DNA of 64,000 nucleotides from Vibrio owensii CAIM 1854 = LMG 25443. Lineage in GTDB: Bacteria; Pseudomonadota; Gammaproteobacteria; Enterobacterales; Vibrionaceae. The translations under genes were made by a program, and so were the position numbers. The stretch is from the NCBI RefSeq assembly GCF_000817815.1, contig NZ_JPRD01000028.1, forward strand, positions 124,307 to 188,306, in the 5' to 3' direction. Every line of letters starts with the position of its first letter. Positions within the stretch are counted from its first letter, which is position 1. The notes below the pieces were generated by a model. It ran no database searches. It was given only the letters and a program-made list of their open reading frames with translations, and was not told where the DNA came from. Below are positions 54,551 through 63,847 of this stretch, one piece after another.

Positions 54551-55438
54551 GTGAATAAAGATCTAGACCTAAATCTCCTCAAAATACTGGTGCTGCTAGA
54601 ACGACATCGACAACTAAAGCCTGTTGCGAAAGCGTTGGGTAAAAGCGAAGCATCTATCAGTAAATATCTCACTCGTTTGCGAACACAACTGGAAGATGAG
54701 CTTTTCATTCGTCACGCTCATCACTTTGAACCGACAGATTATTTGAAACGAAAATTGCCAGAAATCACAGATGCCCTCGACCAGCTTGAGTCTTGTCTCG
54801 TAAGACGAGAGTTTGAGCCCCTGTCTTATGAAAAGAGCATCACTATTTGCTTACCGCAATCCGCGCAACAATCTTTTGGTCACTTGCTTTTACGTGACTT
54901 AATGGATTTGTTTCCAAATGCTTACGTTAATTTGGCAAGCAGCACCGATAATACGATTGACGATATTCTTGAAGACAAAGTAGACATGCAACTGCACTAT
55001 TTTAATGAAGAATACCCAAAATCCATTCATCAACAGTTTATCGGTTACGCGCCAGCCGTTATTGTCGTGCCTGAAGAACTGGGCATTACCGATCTAGAAA
55101 AAGCGTGTGAGCTTAAGTTCATTCTGCTTGAGCTCGCAGGTTGGAAGGATAGGGAGCAAGTCACCAAGCGAGCGCTTGAGCAGGGCGGATTGAATATTGA
55201 CCGGGTTGCGACTATTGGGAATATCACCAGCTTACTCCAGGTGATCAGAGCAAGGGCTGCAGCGACAATTTTGCTGGAGTATCAAAAACCGATTGATGGT
55301 TTTCATTTTATTCCTGTACCTGAAACCTTCTACCCTGAAGGGCGCCCAAAAGTGGTGGTACAAATGAAGCAAACTCATCGCTACAACTCAATGCACCAGC
55401 TATTAACTGATGCTATCGCGAGATACGTAATTACCTAA
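54551..55438 (+). CDS. LysR family transcriptional regulator
   Basis: 295 residues if started at the GTG at 54551; the frame can extend to 54527. The N-terminal helix-turn-helix is typical (L-D-L-N-L-L-K-I-L-V-L-L-E-R-H…K-A-L-G-K-S-E-A-S-I-S-K-Y-L-T-R-L-R), followed by the effector domain (S-I-T-I-C-L-P-Q-S…). Target genes unknown; it is not divergent from an obvious target. Confidence 0.88.
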   Translation: MNKDLDLNLLKILVLLERHRQLKPVAKALGKSEASISKYLTRLRTQLEDELFIRHAHHFEPTDYLKRKLPEITDALDQLESCLVRREFEPLSYEKSITICLPQSAQQSFGHLLLRDLMDLFPNAYVNLASSTDNTIDDILEDKVDMQLHYFNEEYPKSIHQQFIGYAPAVIVVPEELGITDLEKACELKFILLELAGWKDREQVTKRALEQGGLNIDRVATIGNITSLLQVIRARAAATILLEYQKPIDGFHFIPVPETFYPEGRPKVVVQMKQTHRYNSMHQLLTDAIARYVIT

Positions 55439-55459
55439 CCAGACTACTTGGAAGCTAAA

Positions 55460-56068
55460 CTAGCAACAAAGACTGCCACACTCTTCTTGAGGAAGGGTGT
55501 TGAGAAGTTCTACGACAGACTCAGCATGATACTTCTTCAAGATTCGAGTTTTGTACGTACTGATGGTCTTAGCACTCAGTGACAGTTGCTCAGAGATCTT
55601 CTTATTTGAGTAACCTTGGGCAAGGTAGTGGAACACCATTGCTTCACGATTAGATAAAGTGACGTTACCCGATGATTGGTTATGTGTCGCTTTAAACATC
55701 GAATATCCACGTGTCACACTGACGATGGCATCCATAATGGTGGCTTTCGCTTCATTCTTATTTAAAAAGCCGTGTGCGCCCATTTCAAATGCGGCTTTAG
55801 ATAAACTTGAATAATCACGAGAAGAAATAAACAAGATTTTACCTTGATAGCCTGTCGCTAATATGTTCTTAGCCAAGCGCATGCCATCTCGGTCACCTAG
55901 TACGACGTCTAATATAACCAAATCTACAGGTTGGTTACGAATGATTTCCATAACTTCAGCGCTGTCTGTTGACTCCACGACGTTAACAGATTGGAAAGCG
56001 GTTTGAACAAGAGAAGCGAGTGCTTCGCTATATAACGGTTGGTCGTCGATAATAAGAACGTTATTCAT
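55460..56068 (-). CDS. LuxR/NarL-type response regulator
   Basis: 202 residues. Receiver with phospho-acceptor Asp in L-V-I-L-D-V-V-L-G-D-R-D-G (about residue 54), acidic pocket I-D-D-Q, and a C-terminal LuxR helix-turn-helix (L-S-N-R-E-A-M-V-F-H-Y-L-A-Q-G-Y-S-N-K-K-I-S-E-Q-L-S-L-S-A-K-T-I-S-T-Y-K). Similar in layout to the interrupted regulator at 52380, so it may substitute for it. No kinase adjacent on its strand. Its C-terminal tail ends C-G-S-L-C-C. Confidence 0.92.
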   Translation of the reverse strand: MNNVLIIDDQPLYSEALASLVQTAFQSVNVVESTDSAEVMEIIRNQPVDLVILDVVLGDRDGMRLAKNILATGYQGKILFISSRDYSSLSKAAFEMGAHGFLNKNEAKATIMDAIVSVTRGYSMFKATHNQSSGNVTLSNREAMVFHYLAQGYSNKKISEQLSLSAKTISTYKTRILKKYHAESVVELLNTLPQEECGSLCC

Positions 56069-56436
56069 ATTTGTGCCTCGCCTTATATTTCAATTTACTT
56101 GCCGCTTCCTTTCAGCACTTATTTAATGAGGTAGGATTGTAGGAAAAATCCGTGAGGAGTGGGTGAAAATGACAATTTCATTATTTGAAAAGGTGCGTCT
56201 CGTATATGAGAAAGTGTCACGCTAAAAATAATAGAATCAATTAGATAGCGCGTGAGAGAATGACGGTCTTACATTGACGTATCAATCTTTGTTTTTCGTC
56301 GGGGAAAAAGCTGACATTATGAAATAAATTCAATGATAACAACTAGGTAGGGCGTTTCGCTTTGATTGGCAAGTTTGCACCTGAATCCATGGGTTTTTAG
56401 TATTTCATTCTTGCTGTTCTCACGGAGTTAGGCGGA
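56069..56436. other. Divergent promoter region of LuxR regulator and chemoreceptor
   Basis: 368 bp, AT-rich, no gene and no recognised motif. Confidence 0.55.
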
Positions 56437-57957
56437 ATGCTAAACAAGATTAAAAAATAAAACATAAGTTTTACCTGATTTTAAGTGCCGTTATTTTGGT
56501 GCTATTTGCAATCACCGCGGTTGGTATTGTTACCACCAAACACATCAACAATAATTTTATTCATTTTCAAACCATCAATACCACTGCGTTTGAAGCAACC
56601 GAAATCGAAACGAACCTTTTGACTGCTCGAACCAATGCATTGACGTATCGGACGAATCGCGATCCACAATTTTTCTCTCAATCGATGGAAGCGTTAAAAT
56701 TCGCCCTTCAAGAAGCCCAAAAGCAGGCTGAAAATGCCTTCGATCCAGAGCGTAAAACTCGATTTGAAAAAGTGACTTTTGAATTGGTTCGCTACATGGA
56801 AAATCTAAATGACGTTTCTCGCTTAATGAAAGAGCGAGATCTAAAGGTTGCCGAACTTGTCTCTTTTCAAAAGCAAGTGGAATCAAAATTAGAAAAACGT
56901 CTTTCTGAAGCGACCGATGTAACGCAATATCGTGCGGAACTTGCTGACGCCACCTTAGTGTTTAAAGCGCTAACACAAGAAGCGACAGAATACTTATTGA
57001 CCAATAATGAGAGCAGTTTGAATCAAAGCTTGACGAGTGGAAATTGTATTTGACGCAACTTGGTTATGTTAATCAAGAGCAGTTAAATGCATTAACCGAC
57101 AGCTTTGCGAGTTCTTTGTCTCAGGTAGCTGTGTTAATTCGAGAAAGAAATGCTCGATGGGACGTGTTAAAAGAGATTGGTTTTGATATTTCAGAAAAGA
57201 TCAACGGTATTAAAACAGACGCCGTCAATGACCAGAACGTACTAAAAGAAGAGATACAACGGACCACTGAAGAAGCCACGATTAACGTAGCATTAGCGCT
57301 GTTCATCGGATTTCCGGCTTTGTCTTTGCTGTGCGTGTTTATATCTCGCGATATTACCAACAATGTCTTGTTCGCAAAGCAAGTCGCTGAGAAGTTGAGC
57401 CGCGGTGAAATCTCTGCAGAGCAGCAACAAGTGAAGGGGAGCGACGAGGTAGCAGAAATGCTTGATGCTCTACATCACATGGAAGAGCAGTTGTATAAAA
57501 CCGTTTCTGAGGTCATTTCATGCAGTGATCTTCTTGCTTCCGCTTCCGAAGAATTATCAGCCGTAAACTCTGAGATATTAAGCAATGCGCAATCGCAACA
57601 AATGGAAACTGACCAAGTCGCAACTGCGGTTAACGAGATGACGGTGGCGATCGCTGAAGTTGCACAAAATGCGAATGGTGCGTCTCGTGAAGCCGAAGTG
57701 GCATCGGAGTTGTCTGAACAGGGGCAAGTTGTCCTGCAAAGTGCGACTGAGCAAGTAGGTGGATTAGCAAGTCAAATGGGCACTATGAGCCAGAAAGTTG
57801 CGACATTGTCCAATGGTACGGCCGAAGTCGCAGACATCACCCAAGTCATCCAAACCATCGCAGAGCAAACCAACTTACTTGCATTAAACGTAGCGATTGA
57901 GGCTGCAAGGGCTGGTGACCAAGGACGTGGATTTACAGTCGTTGCGGATGAAGTGCG
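56437..57957 (+). pseudogene. Chemoreceptor, two frameshifts and 3' truncation
   Basis: Reconstruction: starts M-L-N-K-I-K-K at 56437 but meets TAA at 56458; one more A in the A6 run at 56452-56457 restores the frame into a transmembrane helix and a periplasmic helical sensor. A second single-base loss at 57030 (TT for TTT) breaks it again; beyond it come TM2, HAMP and the signalling coil. The tip region (A-E-Q-T-N-L-L-A-L-N-V-A-I-E-A-A-R-A-G, G-R-G-F) is present, but the coding sequence stops at D-E-V-R, where it meets the truncated FadL gene. The descending coil is therefore lost. Confidence 0.82.
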
Positions 57958-58618
57958 CCGAGGTTAAAACCGTAACCCCAGCCATCACCATCGAGTGATT
58001 TCGCCACGTCGGTACGAGCAAAATTTGCGCCCGTATCAGCATTAACCGCATCGGCAAGAATACCCAACGTACGTGTGAGCTTGGCTTTACCATAAACAAC
58101 GCTAGCGCCAGCGCCGACACTGAACTCATCGTTGATTCGGTAGGCGATGGTGGGGTTAAAATTAATCGTTTCTAAACTGGTTTCCCCACCAATCGGTCCG
58201 GCTAAGTAGTCATCAGGGTATTCGGTTGCCAATCCAAAGTCAGTGAAGATACCAAGCCCCCAGGACCACGAGTCATTGATTGGGGCTGCGATATAAAAAG
58301 ATGGCACAACCACATTGTCGACGACGTCATTGTTGGTTAGCTGATTATTGAAGGATTCTGAAGGTCCGTTACCGGTTACGCGAACCTCTGGCATGATGTA
58401 AGCAGCACCTACGGACAATTGATAAGAATCGAACAGCGTAATGGCTGCAGGTTATGTGCGACTACCGATGCACCGTCTGCTATGGCGGCTTCGCCTGCAT
58501 TAGCGCGCCCTAGGCCAGCGGCTGAATGTTCGGATAATTGAAATCCAGCGGCGTATAACTTAGGGGAGCTGAGCGCTATACCTATTGCAAGCGCGAGTTT
58601 TGCATTCCTTGTCTTCAT
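57957..58618 (-). pseudogene. FadL/OmpP1 outer-membrane transporter, frameshifted and 3'-truncated
   Basis: Starts M-K-T-R-N-A-K with a signal peptide (cut near L-Y-A-A) and the FadL-type mature start G-F-Q-L-S-E-H-S-A-A-G-L-G-R-A-N-A-G. A lost C (CC for CCC, + strand GG at 58450-58451) breaks the frame before A-A-I-T-L-F, and the second frame carries the barrel strands to G-Y-G-F-N-L-G-A-L. It then ends at the junction with the chemoreceptor. A full FadL has about 400 residues; only about half remain. Confidence 0.82.
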
Positions 58619-59074
58619 ATCACTCTGAAACTCCATGTGTTTTTAGGATGCGTTTTAAATAAAAGTGCCTGATAACCTATACAGGGGATGAGTAGGTTAT
58701 TTGCTAAACACTCAGCTCAAGCATAAAAATAATTAACATATTCGTAACGTTAAATTTCAGGATTTGTTATTACCATCTCATATAACTAATGGTTTGTATT
58801 TTTTGGTGTAAATATCTGTAAATGTTATAGTTAAGCTCGATTTATACATCGTGGATTTTTCACGAAATAGCCCTATGGTGTTTGATGTCCACTCAAAAAG
58901 TACGGCTTAAATGTTATAGAATGGCGAGTGGTAATTAGTGTATTTTTGTACGCTTGTTTTAAATGGGTGTTTAATTGATATTTAAAGCTTAGTGTTAAAA
59001 TCGGTCAGAATCATGCAATTTATCACTGAATCGAATGCTAAACCTTATGAGTGATTAGAGCTTTTACTTAAGGA
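58619..59074. other. Intergenic region between FadL remnant and ribonuclease Z
   Basis: 456 bp, AT-rich, no gene. Promoters of both neighbours presumably here; no motif recognised. Confidence 0.55.
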
Positions 59075-59086
59075 ATGGAAAGTCAT

Positions 59087-60064
59087 ATGGAGCTGTATTT
59101 CTTAGGAACGTCCTCTGGGGTTCCAACTAAATCCCGTAATGTTTCTGCGACTGCTTTGCTGGAGAGCAAGGGGAAAGGGTGGTTTCTGATTGACTGTGGA
59201 GAGGCGACTCAACACCAATTGCTACACACTCCGTTATCACTGAATTACTTGCGAGCTATCTGTATTACTCATATTCACGGCGACCATTGCTATGGTTTAC
59301 CGGGCTTGCTCGCCAGTGCAGGCATGAACAACCGCAAAGATCCTCTGACGGTCATTGCGCCAGAGGGGATTAAACAGTGGTTTGAAGCGACTCAAGCGTT
59401 CACCAAACTCTATCTGCCATTTGAGCTTCATTTCATTGAAGTCGAGCAGTTTGATTCGATTGAAATTGGTCAGTTTACGTTTACCGCTACCGCACTTTCC
59501 CATCGTGTTCCTAGCTTTGCTTACTGTTTTGAAGAATCAACTATTCGCATGTATCCAGACATTGATAAGCTTGAGCAATCGAACATTCCGAGGGGACCTA
59601 TCTGGGGAGAACTTGTGCGGGGTAATGATGTGGAGTTCCAAGGTCAAACCTTAATGAGTAAGGCGTTTACTAAGCTTGCACATCCACCGAGAAAAGCGAT
59701 CATTTGTGGTGATAACGACAAACCAGAGAAGCTCGATAGTCTAATTGAAGGCGCGCATCTGTTGGTACACGAATCAACGTACTCAGAAGCGATGAAAGAG
59801 CGAGCAGGAGAAGTCGGTCACGCCTATTCCTCACAAGTTGCCAGTTATGCGCAGACAAAGCAAATTCCGAGCTTGATTCTCACTCACTTTAGTCCTCGCT
59901 ATCAATTCAGCCCTGAAGCGGAAGTGTCGATCGAGCAGATTCGGAAAGAAGCTCAAACCGCTTACTCTGGTCACCTCTTTCTTGCTCACGATCTCGCCCA
60001 TTATCGAATTGACAGGGCGGGTTTGGTTGAGGAGGTTAAAGACGCTAAAGATAAGAACGAATAA
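59087..60064 (+). CDS. rnz: Ribonuclease Z (tRNase Z), metallo-beta-lactamase fold
   Basis: 325 residues from the ATG at 59087 (M-E-L-Y-F-L-G-T-S-S-G-V-P-T); a second ATG at 59075 directly abuts AAGGA and is less likely. The zinc motif T-H-I-H-G-D-H-C-Y-G-L-P-G (HxHxDH) and the family's early G-T-S-S-G-x-P-T, D-C-G-E-x-T-Q block, later H-E-S-T-Y and the final L-T-H-F-S-P-R-Y are all there. tRNase Z cuts the 3' trailer of tRNA precursors. The C-terminus is somewhat longer than E. coli RbnZ. Found on the second chromosome in vibrios, as I recall. Confidence 0.93.
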   Translation: MELYFLGTSSGVPTKSRNVSATALLESKGKGWFLIDCGEATQHQLLHTPLSLNYLRAICITHIHGDHCYGLPGLLASAGMNNRKDPLTVIAPEGIKQWFEATQAFTKLYLPFELHFIEVEQFDSIEIGQFTFTATALSHRVPSFAYCFEESTIRMYPDIDKLEQSNIPRGPIWGELVRGNDVEFQGQTLMSKAFTKLAHPPRKAIICGDNDKPEKLDSLIEGAHLLVHESTYSEAMKERAGEVGHAYSSQVASYAQTKQIPSLILTHFSPRYQFSPEAEVSIEQIRKEAQTAYSGHLFLAHDLAHYRIDRAGLVEEVKDAKDKNE

Positions 60065-60151
60065 AGGCTCTTGTCGCGAAAGCAATTCAAAATGAAATCG
60101 TCACAACAAGAGCCAACTTGTTCTAGGCACTGCATTCAATGCAGCTTAAGA

Positions 60152-60631
60152 CTAATGAAATACCTGACTACTAAAGCGTAGAAAACGACTTTCTCCCATC
60201 AGTTCACGGAACGCTTCTTTATCCAACTTAATCAAGGTTTTGTGATCGCCTGCTTCCAAATACACATGCTCTAAATTGGCGAGCATTTCATCGCAAATGG
60301 TTGCCATGTGATAACCGCTACCCACCGGAGGTATCGCGCCGTTATCGCAATCGGTAAACAAACGATAGACTTCTCTTTCTTTGATTAAATGGAAAGAGGC
60401 ATTGAGCTCGTCATTCAATCGAGACAAGCTGATTTTATTATTCGCAGGCAAGACAGCCATCATATGACGACCTTGGTGATCTTCCAAAGTCACGCTTTTT
60501 GCCAAGTTATTGAGAGGGACACCCGCTGCAACACCGCTTTGCAGCGAGCTATTACTATGACTGTGGTTCACGGTTTGAAAGTGAATATGGTGCTCAGTCA
60601 AATAGTGGTCGAGCCGGGTTGACATGGTCAT
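60152..60631 (-). CDS. YbaK/ProX-like aminoacyl-tRNA deacylase
   Basis: 159 residues from the ATG at 60631, chosen for its AGGAGG site 5 nt upstream; a second ATG two codons later is also possible and the frame runs back to 60838. The YbaK fold is recognised by A-K-S-V-T-L-E, H-M-M-A-V-L-P-A-N-N-K-I-S-L-S-R-L-N and G-A-I-P-P-V-G. The Lys of A-K-S-V is the conserved active-site residue. Such domains hydrolyse mischarged aminoacyl-tRNA. Stand-alone. Confidence 0.85.
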   Translation of the reverse strand: MTMSTRLDHYLTEHHIHFQTVNHSHSNSSLQSGVAAGVPLNNLAKSVTLEDHQGRHMMAVLPANNKISLSRLNDELNASFHLIKEREVYRLFTDCDNGAIPPVGSGYHMATICDEMLANLEHVYLEAGDHKTLIKLDKEAFRELMGESRFLRFSSQVFH

Positions 60632-60736
60632 GTTAGCCTCCTGAGTTTTGAGACCCACATAAAGTATAGGTAAATCGCTATTCCCCTGACGCTTTACTTG
60701 AGCTGTTCTACGCTTACTGAAAGCCAACCACGGAGT

Positions 60737-60910
60737 ATGGCATTGAAAAAGGGAAGCAAAATTGAAGCCTCGGTTGAGCTGATGCAAGTGATGGCAAGGG
60801 CTTGTGGACACGATGATCTCAGCAAGTTTAATCAACACGATCTCGCCACTTGGAATCGCGATATGGCGTTGCTTTCTAGGGTGAAATACGCAGGCGTAGA
60901 CAAGCCTTAA
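60737..60910 (+). CDS. Small protein, possible remnant of a larger gene
   Basis: 57 residues: basic N-terminus, then E-L-M-Q-V-M-A-R-A-C-G-H and a C-terminal A-T-W-N-R-D-M-A. It resembles the very end of some FMN-binding glutamate-synthase-like proteins in vibrios, but the rest of such a gene is absent. The ribosome site is poor. Either a small gene or a 3' remnant; uncertain. Confidence 0.3.
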   Translation: MALKKGSKIEASVELMQVMARACGHDDLSKFNQHDLATWNRDMALLSRVKYAGVDKP

Positions 60911-60972
60911 CGTTTCTCTTGCTCTGATTCGTGCCTGTTTTACTGTGGCTGCATTTTGTACGATTGATAATT

Positions 60973-61020
60973 GAGCTCATATGGACCATAATATTAAGAC
61001 CATTTGGTCTATAGGAGCTC
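60973..61020. promoter_or_regulatory. Interrupted dyad overlapping the ribosome site of the ParS gene
   Basis: GAGCTC-n-TAT-n-GACCA (60973-60988) mirrored by TGGTC-n-ATA-n-GAGCTC (61005-61020), spacer 16 bp. The right arm contains the AGGAG of the antitoxin gene. A natural site for autoregulation by the antitoxin. Confidence 0.65.
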
Positions 61021-61023
61021 AGT

Positions 61024-61476
61024 ATGGCAACAGCAACATTAAAAAGCTTTAAACCGAAGCTGCCTCATAAGGCAAACTTTTGGTTTATGCTGGGCATTGA
61101 AGATGCCGAAACCGGCCGTACCGATGCGGTTCATAAAGGCTTTGAGCCAAAGGTATACCGTAATATCGTCGAGCGTGTGAAGCTTTCTCAAAGCGAATTC
61201 CAACACGTTACATTGATCCCGGTGAGCACCATCAAACGTCGACTCAAAAACGAAGAGCGCTTCAACACGCAAGAGAGTGATGCCATCTATCGTTTAGCGA
61301 TGCTACTTAAGCTAGCAACAGAACTGTTTGATGATGAAGAACGCGCACTAGGTTGGATGCGTGAGAATGTTTATGGTTTGGGTGGCAAGCGCCCACTAGA
61401 CATGGTTTCAACCACGGTTGATTTTGAAATCGTCAAAGATTTGATTGGACGACTAGAGCACGGGGTATTCTCGTAA
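61024..61476 (+). CDS. ParS/Xre-type antitoxin (DUF2384) of RES pair
   Basis: 150 residues. The N-terminal helix-turn-helix region includes S-T-I-K-R-R-L-K, and the C-terminal DUF2384 part includes D-D-E-E-R-A-L-G-W-M-R-E-N-V-Y-G-L-G-G-K-R-P-L-D-M and ends near the conserved V-x-x-L-I-G-R-L-E-H-G. It should neutralise the RES toxin and repress the operon. One nt separates its stop from the toxin start. A dyad covers its ribosome site. Confidence 0.9.
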   Translation: MATATLKSFKPKLPHKANFWFMLGIEDAETGRTDAVHKGFEPKVYRNIVERVKLSQSEFQHVTLIPVSTIKRRLKNEERFNTQESDAIYRLAMLLKLATELFDDEERALGWMRENVYGLGGKRPLDMVSTTVDFEIVKDLIGRLEHGVFS

Positions 61477-61477
61477 T

Positions 61478-61948
61478 ATGAAGCTCTATCGACTGACTCA
61501 AAAGAAGTTCTGTGAGTCTCCATTTAGCCCAATCGGTGCCAAGCTATTCGGTGGGCGATGGAACTCGAAAGGAACCGAAGCACTGTACTTTTCTCAATCC
61601 GAATCTCTTTGCTCGTTAGAAGTTTTCGTTCATGTAAACAACGATCCGGCGATCACCAAGCTTTACGATTTGTATCGTATCGAGATGCCAGAGTACTTAA
61701 TTGCTGCACTGGATGAAGAAGACTTACCAGTCACTTGGCGCTCCATTCCTGCTAGTGAATCCACACAATACATCGGCGACCAGTTTCTCAACGATCCACA
61801 TCCTGAGTTTGCTGCACTGCAAGTACCTTCGACAATTTCTCCTCGTGACAACAACTACGTCGTCAATCCAAACCATCCCAAGATGAAAGACATCCTGAAG
61901 AAAGCAGAGAAGCTTGATTTTGCTTTCGACCCACGAATCTTTAAATAA
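61478..61948 (+). CDS. RES domain toxin
   Basis: 156 residues. The RES motifs are visible: L-Y-R-L-T near the start, G-G-R-W-N-S-K-G near 28-35, Y-F-S-Q-S-E-S-L-C-S-L-E-V-F, and a late Ser-rich segment (V-P-S-T-I-S-P-R-D-N-N-Y). Known RES toxins degrade or modify NAD+, and ParT of the same family ADP-ribosylates a metabolic enzyme. Full length and intact, with a paired antitoxin upstream. Terminator at 61950. Confidence 0.92.
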   Translation: MKLYRLTQKKFCESPFSPIGAKLFGGRWNSKGTEALYFSQSESLCSLEVFVHVNNDPAITKLYDLYRIEMPEYLIAALDEEDLPVTWRSIPASESTQYIGDQFLNDPHPEFAALQVPSTISPRDNNYVVNPNHPKMKDILKKAEKLDFAFDPRIFK

Positions 61949-61949
61949 A

Positions 61950-61986
61950 AAAGCTCAGCGTTTGGATTAGCGCTGAGCTCTCTTTC
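61950..61986 (+). terminator. Terminator of the toxin-antitoxin operon
   Basis: AGCTCAGC / GCTGAGCT stem with T-rich tail; also lies before the convergent acyltransferase end. Confidence 0.68.
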
Positions 61987-61999
61987 TTTTGTCATTGGG

Positions 62000-63847
62000 T
62001 TAATGCTGAGCAGTGAGTTGTTGATTGTCACTCAACGCCTTCTGATAGCTACTCAATACAATTTCTGCGCCTTTGTAAGAGAGGTGGCTTGCATCGGTGT
62101 ACATGGCATTGTTGCTGCCCACTTTCATTGCGCATTTGCCCTGTTGGCAGATGTAGTTAGTAAGGTCGACAAACTCCACATGTTCAAATTGGTCAAAGTA
62201 CGCTGCCAGCGTTGCTACATGATGCGGGTGTGACTGCTTCGGTGCAAAGTCACATTCATTGCCTTTGTTATCACCAAACAATTGCGCTTTCCATAAGCAT
62301 TCGCCAATAGCATGCGGTGCAGAAGGTGTCGGACCAAAGACAACGATCTCTCTGTCTTCTAACTCGTTCAATAGATGGGTGAGCGACGCTTGGTAATCTT
62401 GCTTAGAGAGCTCTTTATTGAAGTTAGAAGAAATCACCACACGTCGAATCGAAGGCGTATCCCGAATAGTTTCGACTGCATCGGTGAAGAAGCTTCGACA
62501 CGATAGATTATTGACTCCTGCAATCATGTCGACATAACCCACTGCACAAGAATCTTGCGTAAGTTGGACAACCCCCGTAGGTGTGTCATTTGAGAGTTGC
62601 TGAACAAAGACCATGCTGTGGCTGTTACCCAATACTGCGACAGTAGGCTCTGAAGATGAAGAACAAGTGTCGTTGATGGTTGTATTACCATTACATGCAA
62701 TGCCGTAACCATTGTTTACGCGCATAGCTTCAAAAAATGCGCTACGGTCTGGAAAGCCTCCATTTTTATGACCGACGACACCAAAAGCAAGCAGCGGCAG
62801 GGTGACTAACACAAGTGAAGCAGCAAGTGTGCTTATGCCGATTTTCTTGCGGCTACGGAAAGGCTTTTCAACAAAGCGCCAAGTAAGGTAAGAAAAGGCA
62901 AATAGAGCCACTAGATAAAACGCGAGGCTGAACTCTTGTCCGGCAGTAAGTACGTAGCGATAAAAAACCAAGAAAGGAATGTGCCACAAATAAAGGCTAT
63001 AGCTGATCAACCCAATAAAAACCACCGATTTGAGACTTAAAGCTTTACCAAGCGTATTGTCTTTGGATGAGAACAAGATAATAAGTGCGGTGCCAATCAC
63101 AGGGATTAATAGCATAAGCCCGGCGCCATCTTTTGATTTATCAAACAACAAAGCAGAGGCGAGAACTAGCGTTAAACCAATCATAGCTAAGGTGTTGTTG
63201 GGTTTGATAACGGTTTTGCGCATCACTAGGGCAATCAGAGAGCCCGCTGCCAGTTCCCACGCACGGGAGAAAATCATGTAAAAGGCGAAATCAGGATCAC
63301 CACTGGCGTACCAAATAGTCATCAGGCTTAATGCAAACACCGCAATGAAGAAGGTGAGGTAAGACATGAGCTTGCCTCGTGCCAGAAGCATAAGCAGAAG
63401 AGGGATTACAATGTAGTATTGTTCCTCCACACCTAAGCTCCAAGTATGAAAGAGCGGATTGGCTTGTTCTTCCAGCCCAAAATAATTGTGCCCTTTGAGG
63501 TAAAGCAAAACATTAGAAGCGGACAGAATGGAAGACACAGAAAACTCGCCCACCTCTTTGTGTGCATGTGGAAGGAACAACCACCAAGAGAGTAGGTAAC
63601 ATACTGCAATAACCAGCAGCAGTAAGGGCAGAATCCTACGAATACGGCGCTCGTAGAAATCAGCAAGGCTGAATTGGTTCTTATCCAAATCGTTTATCAC
63701 AATTGTGGTAATTAAATAGCCACTGATCACGAAGAACACGTCTACGCCAATAAAGCCACCAGCGAACGCTTCGATGTCTGCGTGGAAGAAGATCACCAAT
63801 ATGACGGCAATCGCTCTTAATCCATCTATTTCTGCTCGGTAAGTCAT
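62000..63847 (-). CDS. OafA-like acyltransferase 3 with C-terminal SGNH domain
   Basis: About 615 residues; three consecutive ATGs near 63853 make the exact start uncertain, the third (63847) being best spaced from AGGGAG. About ten transmembrane helices form the acyltransferase-3 domain (start Y-R-A-E-I-D-G-L-R-A-I-A-V, H-T-W-S-L-G-V-E-E-Q-Y-Y). The C-terminal periplasmic SGNH domain has G-N-S-H-S (nucleophile Ser) and D-A-S-H-L-S (Asp and His). Such enzymes acetylate surface polysaccharide, for example O-antigen. No polysaccharide genes are adjacent in this window. Confidence 0.92.
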   Translation of the reverse strand: MTYRAEIDGLRAIAVILVIFFHADIEAFAGGFIGVDVFFVISGYLITTIVINDLDKNQFSLADFYERRIRRILPLLLLVIAVCYLLSWWLFLPHAHKEVGEFSVSSILSASNVLLYLKGHNYFGLEEQANPLFHTWSLGVEEQYYIVIPLLLMLLARGKLMSYLTFFIAVFALSLMTIWYASGDPDFAFYMIFSRAWELAAGSLIALVMRKTVIKPNNTLAMIGLTLVLASALLFDKSKDGAGLMLLIPVIGTALIILFSSKDNTLGKALSLKSVVFIGLISYSLYLWHIPFLVFYRYVLTAGQEFSLAFYLVALFAFSYLTWRFVEKPFRSRKKIGISTLAASLVLVTLPLLAFGVVGHKNGGFPDRSAFFEAMRVNNGYGIACNGNTTINDTCSSSSEPTVAVLGNSHSMVFVQQLSNDTPTGVVQLTQDSCAVGYVDMIAGVNNLSCRSFFTDAVETIRDTPSIRRVVISSNFNKELSKQDYQASLTHLLNELEDREIVVFGPTPSAPHAIGECLWKAQLFGDNKGNECDFAPKQSHPHHVATLAAYFDQFEHVEFVDLTNYICQQGKCAMKVGSNNAMYTDASHLSYKGAEIVLSSYQKALSDNQQLTAQH

